In this document: in pieces, positions 37,162 to 44,193 of the stretch
How positions within the stretch are numbered: position 1 is the first letter of the stretch
How the letters are laid out: each line of letters opens with the position of its first letter
Assembly (NCBI RefSeq): GCF_033242365.1
Contig: NZ_BTHK01000010.1
Coordinates: forward strand, 56,054-120,053
Length of the DNA: 64,000 nucleotides
Reading direction: 5' to 3'
DNA from: Lachnoanaerobaculum sanguinis
GTDB taxonomy: Bacteria; Bacillota; Clostridia; Lachnospirales; Lachnospiraceae
Notes under the pieces: model-generated
What the model was told of the DNA's origin: nothing
The model's input: the letters and a program-made list of their open reading frames with translations, nothing else
Database searches by the model: none
Program-made: the position numbers and the translations under genes

Positions 37162-37983
37162 ATGAAGCAAATTTATAAGAAAATCATATTTTTCCTTTTG
37201 TTGACATATTTTATATTTGTGCCAAGGGATGCCTTGGCTGCAAATGTAAAATTGCCTATTAACATAAATGTATCGGGAACCAATCCTGTTTACTACAGAT
37301 ATGATGTAAATATCAGTAAGCTTGATTCAAGGAATAATGTTGTTTCAACTGAAGAAATTTCGATGCCTTTAAGAAGAAACGGTACATATACTTATGATTT
37401 CGGAGATTTTGACGATGTCGGAGAGTATAAATACAGTATAAGTCTGGCAAATGCCGATGATGAGAGATTTGCCTTTGACAGAAGAAATTATATTGTTCAT
37501 ATACAGGTATTAACAAACGGAACTGATATTTATACAAATACGTATCTTGAGGACCCGAATGAAACGGCAAAGCCTGCTGCAGTGGATTTTAATGTAAAAT
37601 ATCTTGTAGAAATAGTTTATCCGAACGAGAGGGATAAGAACAAAGGCGGCTCCGATACAGGGGATAATAGAAAAGATAATAATAAAGATAATAAAAAAGA
37701 CGGTCAAAAAAATACAGATAAAAATAATAAAAAGCCTTCAGATGATGAAAGTCGTCCTGATAACAGATCGGACGGCGAGCCTTTAATTATCATAGACAAG
37801 CCGGATAATAACAAGTCCGATGATAATAATAATGGTAAAATGATTGAAGTGGCAAAGAGATTACAAAAGGCTATTGTAAAGACAGGAGATGAGAGCTCTC
37901 TCAGTTTCTATACAACTCTGTTTTTTGTTTCAACATGTATTTTTATACTACTGTTCTTTAGAAGAAAGAAAAACCACCGGTAA
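37162..37983 (+). CDS. FctB-like anchor/minor pilin, sortase substrate
   Basis: The 273-residue protein has a signal peptide (about 1-26, ending DALA) and one beta domain (about 27-150) resembling the FctB/GBS-type basal pilin. A Lys/Asp/Asn-rich linker (about 155-220) suits wall crossing. The C-terminal VKTGD motif is followed by a membrane helix and RRKKNHR. The motif resembles the housekeeping LPKTGD class and differs from the PTGV motif of the other two pilins. This fits a base subunit that is attached to the wall. The ATG follows AAGGAG, and the stop lies within the terminator stem. Confidence 0.78.
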   Translation: MKQIYKKIIFFLLLTYFIFVPRDALAANVKLPININVSGTNPVYYRYDVNISKLDSRNNVVSTEEISMPLRRNGTYTYDFGDFDDVGEYKYSISLANADDERFAFDRRNYIVHIQVLTNGTDIYTNTYLEDPNETAKPAAVDFNVKYLVEIVYPNERDKNKGGSDTGDNRKDNNKDNKKDGQKNTDKNNKKPSDDESRPDNRSDGEPLIIIDKPDNNKSDDNNNGKMIEVAKRLQKAIVKTGDESSLSFYTTLFFVSTCIFILLFFRRKKNHR

Positions 37984-38018
37984 AGTATCTGGATATATTT
38001 TTTACATGGTGGTTTTTT
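37971..38018 (+). terminator. Pilus operon terminator overlapping the last gene
   Basis: AAACCACC (37971-37978) pairs with GGTGGTTT (38008-38015), with an inner GTAAA/TTTAC pairing, and continues as TTTTTT. The last pilus gene's stop codon lies in the structure. The convergent regulator gene ends two bases later. Confidence 0.75.
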
Positions 38019-38019
38019 C

Positions 38020-39105
38020 TTATAATTTTAAATTCTCTTCACTTGGAGGATATCCAAACTTTGCCTTGTATCTTTTGCTGAAATAAAATATATCGGAATA
38101 TCCGCATTCTGTCGCTATATCTACTATTTTCATATTACTGTTTCGCAAAAGTTTTTTCGCTTTTTCAAGTCGGTAATCCGAGAGAGTTTGTTTTATCGTA
38201 CTTCCATATACTTTTTTAAATACCGTATTGATATAGGACGGATTTTTGCCCATATTATTTGCAATTTCTGCTACAGTGTAATCATAATTCGAAAAATTTC
38301 TTTCTATATCTTCAAGTATCTGCTTTCCGATAAGCTGCTCCTTGGTTAAGATAGTGTTTAATCCCATACAGTCAACACCGATCTCAATTAAAATATCCTC
38401 AAGTTTTTCTATACAGGATATATCCTTTTCAAAAATATTTTCCTGCATATACTGAACCAGGGTAAGACTTTGCAGTATATGATACTTTATATCAAGGCTG
38501 TTCAGTATTTCTCTGATAAGCTTGTAAAGTGTGGTGGCATTATAATTTTCCAAAATATCTTTTGTATTTTCTTTTATAAAATTTGCATATGACTCTTTAT
38601 CCGAATTTGACATATATTTTATTACAGCCGGTCTTATGTTGCTTATATCTTTAGCCTGTATAATCAAATTTTCTTTATTAAACAATCCGGATAAAAGAGC
38701 TATACTTTTGTCCTTAGGCATATTTTTTGAAGACTCAATAACATCAATGCATTTATCAAGGCTTTCTAAAAGAGCCTCTTCACTTATAGGCTTTGTGAGA
38801 TAGTCAAAAACACCGTAGCGCATCGCCTCTACGGCAAAATTAAAATCATTATATCCTGATAGAAGTATTATTTTGGTATTCAATTTATTTTCAAAAATAT
38901 ATCCGGCCACTTCAAGACCTGTTACAGATATCATTTTTATATCCATAAGTAAAAGATCTACTTTAGTAAGTGAAAGACATTTTATAACATCTTCCCCGTC
39001 TTCACATAAGGAGACTATATCTATATTTGTCCTGTTATCGGATATAATCTTTTCAAGTCTTGCACGAATAAAATATTCATCATCGGCAATAACTAGTTTT
39101 ATCAT
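38020..39105 (-). CDS. YesN-type response regulator, AraC-family output
   Basis: The 361-residue regulator has a receiver domain with Asp55 in LLMDIKMISVTG; the usual Pro after Met is absent. FDYLTKPISEEAL follows. The C-terminal AraC region has NMGKNPSYINTVFKKVYGSTI and IVDIATECGYSDIFYFSKRYKAKFGYPPSE. It is encoded with the kinase upstream on the minus strand: the kinase TGA overlaps its ATG by four bases, behind AAGGAG. The pair is divergent from the fucosyl-oligosaccharide operon, its most likely target. Control of the neighbouring pilus operon cannot be excluded from position alone. Confidence 0.88.
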   Translation of the reverse strand: MIKLVIADDEYFIRARLEKIISDNRTNIDIVSLCEDGEDVIKCLSLTKVDLLLMDIKMISVTGLEVAGYIFENKLNTKIILLSGYNDFNFAVEAMRYGVFDYLTKPISEEALLESLDKCIDVIESSKNMPKDKSIALLSGLFNKENLIIQAKDISNIRPAVIKYMSNSDKESYANFIKENTKDILENYNATTLYKLIREILNSLDIKYHILQSLTLVQYMQENIFEKDISCIEKLEDILIEIGVDCMGLNTILTKEQLIGKQILEDIERNFSNYDYTVAEIANNMGKNPSYINTVFKKVYGSTIKQTLSDYRLEKAKKLLRNSNMKIVDIATECGYSDIFYFSKRYKAKFGYPPSEENLKL

Positions 39106-40799
39106 AAGAACTCCTTTTTTATTTTAAAAGAAATACTACATCCCGGGTTTTGATTCTCAAAGTCGAGCCTGTAATCATTACCGTAATACAGCTTTAAAAT
39201 TCTGTTTATATGCTTTAGAGCAAAGTGGTGGTTATTATCGGTTTCATCGTTAAGGATATGATTTAAATTATCCATATCTATTCCGAAGCCGTTATCTGAA
39301 ACCTTAAATAATATATTATCTTCATCCTGATTTACTGTAATATTTATATTTCCCTTATATTTTAAGCCTTTTATACCATGATAAATACTGTTTTCCGCAA
39401 GAGGGAGCAGTATAAGTTTCGGGCATTTAAATTGCTTTATATTTCTGTCACAGGAAATGCTGTATTCAAATTTATCATGGTATCTTACAGACATTATATC
39501 AAGATAAGCCTTACAAGTATGTAACTCTTCTTCTATATTCACAAAACTTTTTCCCAGACTTAAACTTCCTCTGTAAAATTTTGAAAGATTCATCACAAGT
39601 TCCATCAAAGTCTGTTTCTCATCAAGGCTTGCAAGAGAATATATATTATCCAGAGTGTTATAGAGGAAATGTGGCTTTATCTGTTCATTCACCTTATCGA
39701 TTTCAATACGATTTTTTTCCTTTTCAATATCTATCAACTTGTTTTTCAGTTCGTTTTGAGACTTCAACATTATATTAAAATCTCCTATAAGTTCTTTCAT
39801 TTCAGGAGAGTCGGCTTCATAGGAAAATTCTCTCCAATTACCTTTACTTACAAATCTTGTATGTTCTACCAAAGCATAAATAGGCTTACTGAGGTTTTTA
39901 GCAATATCTTTTGACATAAAAAGTGCAAGCCCGAGAGAAAAGCATGCGGTTATAAAAAAAGCGATTCCCATAGTAAGTGCAGGCTTTATAAAAAAGAATA
40001 GAGGAATAAAATGTACAAGCTTCCAAGGATAGGACTTTAAAGGCATTGTATTTATAAAGCCGTAACCTGAAAAAATATGCCCCGATTTTCCTGATTTGAC
40101 TGCGCCTATTATAGTGTCCGTAAGAGTGTTTTTCTCATTCAGATAGTCGGATTTACTTATAATATCGTACTCATTGTCTACAAGCAGATAAAGAGAACTT
40201 GAAGTATCGGATACCGCATATATATCGGATATACTTTTTTCAGAGATTATAAGCTCTATATAGCCGTAGAGATCACCGCTTCTGTAGTCATATATCGGAT
40301 GTACATATGAGAATGTATCGATCAGATTATCACTGGAGGTATCATACTTTTTTGTTGCAAACCATTTTCCACCGGATACACGGATAGCTTTAAAATCACT
40401 TGGATATTGCTTCCTTTCGGAGCTCATAATAATACTGTAGTCCTTATCATATATACTTATACCGTAAATATATGGTGCAGGATATATAAGCTTGTAAATT
40501 TCCAGGCTCATATTGATTTTCTGAGCGGAAAAACCGTACGTATTATTATAATAAGTGTCAAAGCCGTGCTGTATAACATCATTGTTTAAAAGAAGTCTGG
40601 AATAGTGGGTTGCTGAAGTAAAGTAGTGGTCAAGACGATTTTCTATATGGCCAAGCTGTATATCTGAAGCCTCGATTCGATCGTCTGTATAATAAAACAT
40701 AAATATAATACTTGTAATAAAAAACAGTATACCTACAGGAAGTAATACCATAAGCCTGAGGCCGTCAAACAGTTGCAGATAAATACTCTTACTTTTCAA
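39102..40799 (-). CDS. YesM-type sensor histidine kinase
   Basis: This 565-residue membrane kinase has a first helix near 15-37, a large extracytoplasmic dCache-like sensing region to about 270, a second helix near 275-298 and HAMP. The phospho-histidine is in NEQIKPHFLYNTLDNIYSL. ATP-binding motifs are ENSIYHG, DNGFGID and HINRILKLYYG. The frame can open with TTG at 40805, but that codon touches the AGGAG at 40806-40810. The second TTG at 40799, six bases after AGGAG, is the better start. The sensed ligand is probably a sugar or oligosaccharide, by analogy with other YesMN pairs. Confidence 0.87.
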   Translation of the reverse strand: MKSKSIYLQLFDGLRLMVLLPVGILFFITSIIFMFYYTDDRIEASDIQLGHIENRLDHYFTSATHYSRLLLNNDVIQHGFDTYYNNTYGFSAQKINMSLEIYKLIYPAPYIYGISIYDKDYSIIMSSERKQYPSDFKAIRVSGGKWFATKKYDTSSDNLIDTFSYVHPIYDYRSGDLYGYIELIISEKSISDIYAVSDTSSSLYLLVDNEYDIISKSDYLNEKNTLTDTIIGAVKSGKSGHIFSGYGFINTMPLKSYPWKLVHFIPLFFFIKPALTMGIAFFITACFSLGLALFMSKDIAKNLSKPIYALVEHTRFVSKGNWREFSYEADSPEMKELIGDFNIMLKSQNELKNKLIDIEKEKNRIEIDKVNEQIKPHFLYNTLDNIYSLASLDEKQTLMELVMNLSKFYRGSLSLGKSFVNIEEELHTCKAYLDIMSVRYHDKFEYSISCDRNIKQFKCPKLILLPLAENSIYHGIKGLKYKGNINITVNQDEDNILFKVSDNGFGIDMDNLNHILNDETDNNHHFALKHINRILKLYYGNDYRLDFENQNPGCSISFKIKKEFL

Positions 40800-40823
40800 A
40801 CTCAACTCCTAAAATAATGATAA

Positions 40824-40852
40824 ATAGTCTGATATTTTTTAACCTTGTCAAA
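40824..40852 (-). promoter_or_regulatory. Candidate promoter of the second YesMN pair
   Basis: On the minus strand a perfect TTGACA (40852-40847) has a poor -10 (GACTAT, 40829-40824) at 17 bases. An alternative is TTGATT and TATATT further upstream. Only the -35 is convincing. Confidence 0.35.
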
Positions 40853-40966
40853 AATATAACTCTTGATATGCATTTTAATCAAAAATTTATAGAAATAATT
40901 ATACATGGAGGCATTTAAAATGACAAGAAATCTATAAAAATTCCATGGGATGCCTGACCGGGAATT

Positions 40967-40974
40967 GCTATAAT
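40967..40974 (+). promoter_or_regulatory. Extended -10 promoter of the fucosyl-oligosaccharide operon
   Basis: TATAAT at 40969-40974 is preceded by TGC in the extended -10 position. The -35 at the right distance (TGGGAT) is weak, as expected for an activator-dependent promoter. An inverted pair, AATTCC near 40938 and GGAATT near 40961, flanks the upstream region. Confidence 0.5.
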
Positions 40975-41014
40975 CAAAACATAAATTTTGTATCGTGTTT
41001 TTAAGGAGGAGTTT

Positions 41015-42373
41015 ATGAAGTTAAAGAAAATTGCGATGCTGGGTATGACATTGGCACTTTCAATCGGAGCACTTGCAGCTTGCGGTTCGGGAAAAAACGG
41101 AGGCGGTGAGTCACAAAAGGCGGCCGATTCCGCAAACAGTTCGGGTGATTCAAGTGAAAAGGTTAAGATAAGACTGCTTACCCGTATGGCAGGAACTTCA
41201 GATATTGTAAAAATTTACAACGGTATTATAGATGAATTCAAGGCAAAGCATCCTGAAGTTGAGATAATTGACGATTCACAGGGTGATGAGAGCGCATTCA
41301 ACAATATCTTATCAACAGATATGGCTTCAGGTAAAATGGCTAATATCTACCGTGTACAGGGTGTTGCAAACCTTCAAAAGTATATTGATAACGGATTCTT
41401 ACTTGACGTCACACCATACCTTGAGGCGGATCCTGAGTGGGGTAAGAGCTTTGCACCGGGAGCATTGTCATACTACAGTGTTCCGGGTAAAGAGGGAACT
41501 TATGCAATTCCTATGGAATCGGGTCTTATAGGTGTTTATTATCACGAGGATATATTAAAAGAGGCCGGAGTTGAGAAATTCCCTGAGACATGGGATGAGC
41601 TTTTAGCAGCTATAGATAAGTTGAATGCAAACGGTGTTACACCTATAGCTTTAGGTGAGAGCTCAAACTACATGGGCGGACATTTACATGATCAGATTTT
41701 CTATAAGTGGCTTGGAACAGAGGCTGCAAAGGAACTTGGAAACAGAAGCAAGAAGTGGACAGACCCTGATGTTGTACAGACACTTCAGTATATCAAGGAT
41801 TTAATTGATGCTAAGGCATTTGATCCTAATGCTGTAGGTATGCAGGATGATGTGGCGATGACAGCTTTCCAAAACGGTGAGGCTGCAATGGTTGTTACAG
41901 GACCTTGGATGATCGGCAGATTTACAGATCCTGAGAAGACACCTGTAAATGAAGATATCAAACTTGCAAAATTCCCTTATTTTAAAGAGAAGCCGGAATA
42001 CAAGAACTATGATATGCAGGTAATCAGCCCATATATGATAAACGGAAAGCTTGAAGGAAAAGAGTTGGAGCTTACAATTGAACTTGTAAAGATGCTTACA
42101 AGCAAAGAAGCGGCAAAGAAATACGCGGAAGAAGCACAGTTTATTATGCCTATAGAGGGCGTTGATATTGACGAGAGCAAGGTAACACCTTTATTTGTGG
42201 AAAGCATGAAGCTTGGTGCTACAAGTGAGGGTATCGGAGTTGATGTATTTGACTTTGATGAACTTACATCTATGCAGGACAGAACAAGAAACTCAATTAT
42301 GAGCTTGTTTACAGGATCAAGTGCAGAGGAAGCAGCTGTCGAGATTCAGGCTGAAATAGATAATGCAAAATAA
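41015..42373 (+). CDS. Sugar ABC transporter substrate-binding lipoprotein (family 1)
   Basis: The 452-residue extracellular solute-binding protein has a lipoprotein signal ending LAAC (Cys near residue 24), a Gly/Ser linker, and a MalE/UgpB-type fold with TDMASGKMANIYRVQ, LGTEAAKELGN and AFQNGEAAMVVTGPWMIG. The ATG at 41015 follows AAGGAGGAG; the longer open frame from 40988 has no Shine-Dalgarno. It works with the two permeases downstream. No ATPase gene is present, so a shared MsmK-type ATPase encoded elsewhere probably drives the importer. Operon mates imply fucosylated oligosaccharides as cargo. Confidence 0.88.
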   Translation: MKLKKIAMLGMTLALSIGALAACGSGKNGGGESQKAADSANSSGDSSEKVKIRLLTRMAGTSDIVKIYNGIIDEFKAKHPEVEIIDDSQGDESAFNNILSTDMASGKMANIYRVQGVANLQKYIDNGFLLDVTPYLEADPEWGKSFAPGALSYYSVPGKEGTYAIPMESGLIGVYYHEDILKEAGVEKFPETWDELLAAIDKLNANGVTPIALGESSNYMGGHLHDQIFYKWLGTEAAKELGNRSKKWTDPDVVQTLQYIKDLIDAKAFDPNAVGMQDDVAMTAFQNGEAAMVVTGPWMIGRFTDPEKTPVNEDIKLAKFPYFKEKPEYKNYDMQVISPYMINGKLEGKELELTIELVKMLTSKEAAKKYAEEAQFIMPIEGVDIDESKVTPLFVESMKLGATSEGIGVDVFDFDELTSMQDRTRNSIMSLFTGSSAEEAAVEIQAEIDNAK

Positions 42374-42377
42374 GAAT

Positions 42378-42450
42378 AGCTTAGAGCCGAAATATAGACT
42401 AAGCTTTTAGAGGTATTAGAGCTGTTTGATTTAGCAAACAGCTCTATTTT
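42378..42450 (+). terminator. Tandem hairpins between binding protein and permease genes
   Basis: The first hairpin pairs 42378-42384 with 42399-42405 and runs into TTTT. The second is a perfect 11-bp stem (42418-42428 with 42435-42445) followed by ATTTT. Both lie between the binding-protein stop and the permease Shine-Dalgarno, and would reduce readthrough or stabilise the upstream message. Confidence 0.68.
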
Positions 42451-42468
42451 AAATATTAAGGAGACAAA

Positions 42469-43359
42469 ATGATAAAGTTAAGAACCACCAAAGCAAAATT
42501 CACGATTTTTCTATTTATCTTGCCGGCATTACTCCTATATACAATATTTCAGCTGATACCTATAGCCGGAGGAATATACTTCTCCTTTGTAGAGTGGGAC
42601 GGACTGGCAGGTACCAAGCTGACATTTGTAGGTTTTGATAATTATATAAGCGCATTTCACAATAAGCAGTTTATACTTTCACTTTCAAATATGGCGAGAA
42701 TGGTTGTATTCAGTGTGCTTTTACACACGCCCTTAGCGCTTCTTTTGGCTGTGGCCGTAAATGCAAAGCTTAAAGGATACAGATTGTTTAAAACAATATT
42801 TTTTGTACCGACAGTTTTTCCTATGACTGCAATAGGTCTTATGTGGTACTTTGTTTTCATGCCTACAGGTGCACTGAATACTTTACTTACAAATATCGGA
42901 TTAAAGCAATTTGCCATTCCTTGGCTTGTAAATAAAGCAACTGCAATGAATACAATAGTAGGTGTAAATGTCTGGGCCGGAATAGGTTATTATATGGTAA
43001 TAATCTTGGCAGGACTTACAGTAATTCCGAAAGACTTATATGAGGCGGCATCTATTGACGGTGCCAATCCTGTACAGATGTTTTTTAATGTTACAATTCC
43101 GATGTTAAAGCCTACTTTGATTATGTGTATAGTTATGGATATCATAGGAAGTGTGAAGGTATTCGATCTTGTGTATGCAATGACAAGCGGAGGTCCGAAC
43201 GGACTTACAAACCTGCCGACAACTCTCATGATAAGTGAGGCGTTTAAATACAGCCATTATGGTGTAGGTTCAGCTATAGGTATAATTATTATGCTTATAT
43301 GTCTTATAGGAACCGTTGGAAGTAATACATTATTAAACAGAGGAAGGAGAGTGGACTGA
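42469..43359 (+). CDS. Sugar ABC transporter permease (MalF/UgpA type)
   Basis: This 296-residue membrane protein has six helices. The cytoplasmic EAA loop YEAASIDGANPVQMFFNVTIPMLKP docks to an ABC ATPase. It has no large periplasmic insertion, so it resembles UgpA/MsmF more than MalF. It follows the tandem hairpins and an AAGGAG Shine-Dalgarno, and is followed one base later by the second permease. Confidence 0.9.
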   Translation: MIKLRTTKAKFTIFLFILPALLLYTIFQLIPIAGGIYFSFVEWDGLAGTKLTFVGFDNYISAFHNKQFILSLSNMARMVVFSVLLHTPLALLLAVAVNAKLKGYRLFKTIFFVPTVFPMTAIGLMWYFVFMPTGALNTLLTNIGLKQFAIPWLVNKATAMNTIVGVNVWAGIGYYMVIILAGLTVIPKDLYEAASIDGANPVQMFFNVTIPMLKPTLIMCIVMDIIGSVKVFDLVYAMTSGGPNGLTNLPTTLMISEAFKYSHYGVGSAIGIIIMLICLIGTVGSNTLLNRGRRVD

Positions 43360-43360
43360 T

Positions 43361-44191
43361 ATGAAAAAATCAAATATAAGTATGAAGGTAATAGCATATA
43401 CTTTCCTGATAATTATGGCAATAATATTTGTAATGCCCATGTTATTTACTATTATTTCTTCTTTGAAAACAAAGTTGGATATATTTTCAGATCCTTTTGC
43501 ACTGCCTAAAAATCCGCAGTGGAGCAATTATGTTATAGCATGGAAAGATGCAAACATGAGTGCTTACTTTATAAACTCTGTTATACAATCAGGCTCAACC
43601 GTTATTTTAACAAGTTTGATTTCCACAATGGCTGCATATGCTCTGGCAAGATTTGATTTTAAACTTAATAAGGTTTTGGTATTGGTATTTATGCTTGGAA
43701 TGATGGTACCGATGCATACTATCTTGGTTCCCGTATCTTATATTATAGGACTCTTTAATTTAAAGAATAATATTTTTGCTCTGGTACTGGTATATGTTGC
43801 ATTTAATCTTCCTTTCAGTATTATGGTAATGATAACCTTTATGAAGGGAGTTAACCGTTCTTTAGAAGAGGCTGCGATTATAGACGGGGCAAATTATTTC
43901 CAGATTTATTCTAAGATAATGATACCTCTTACATTGCCTGCAATATCCACTATTTCCATATTCAACTTTATGGGCGCATGGAATAATATACTTTTCCCGC
44001 TTCTCTTTATCAACGATAAGAGACTTCGCCCGATTTCACTCGGACTTTTAAATTTCAACGGTGAAAGAGGATCTGAATACGGTCTTATGATGGCAGGTAT
44101 AGTTATAACTGTTGCTGTACCACTGGTAATTTATCTTTTATTCCAGGAAAAAGTTGAGAGCGGACTTGCAGCAGGTGCTGTAAAGGAGTAA
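43361..44191 (+). CDS. Sugar ABC transporter permease (MalG/UgpE type)
   Basis: The 276-residue partner permease has six helices and the EAA loop LEEAAIIDGANYFQIYSKIMIPLTLP. The N-terminus (MKKSNISMKVIAYTFLIIMAIIFVMPM) and the closing AAGAVKE are typical of the MsmG/UgpE group. The ATG immediately follows the first permease's stop. The next gene in the operon is not a transport component but a transglutaminase-like protein, two bases after this stop. Confidence 0.9.
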   Translation: MKKSNISMKVIAYTFLIIMAIIFVMPMLFTIISSLKTKLDIFSDPFALPKNPQWSNYVIAWKDANMSAYFINSVIQSGSTVILTSLISTMAAYALARFDFKLNKVLVLVFMLGMMVPMHTILVPVSYIIGLFNLKNNIFALVLVYVAFNLPFSIMVMITFMKGVNRSLEEAAIIDGANYFQIYSKIMIPLTLPAISTISIFNFMGAWNNILFPLLFINDKRLRPISLGLLNFNGERGSEYGLMMAGIVITVAVPLVIYLLFQEKVESGLAAGAVKE

Positions 44192-44193
44192 AT

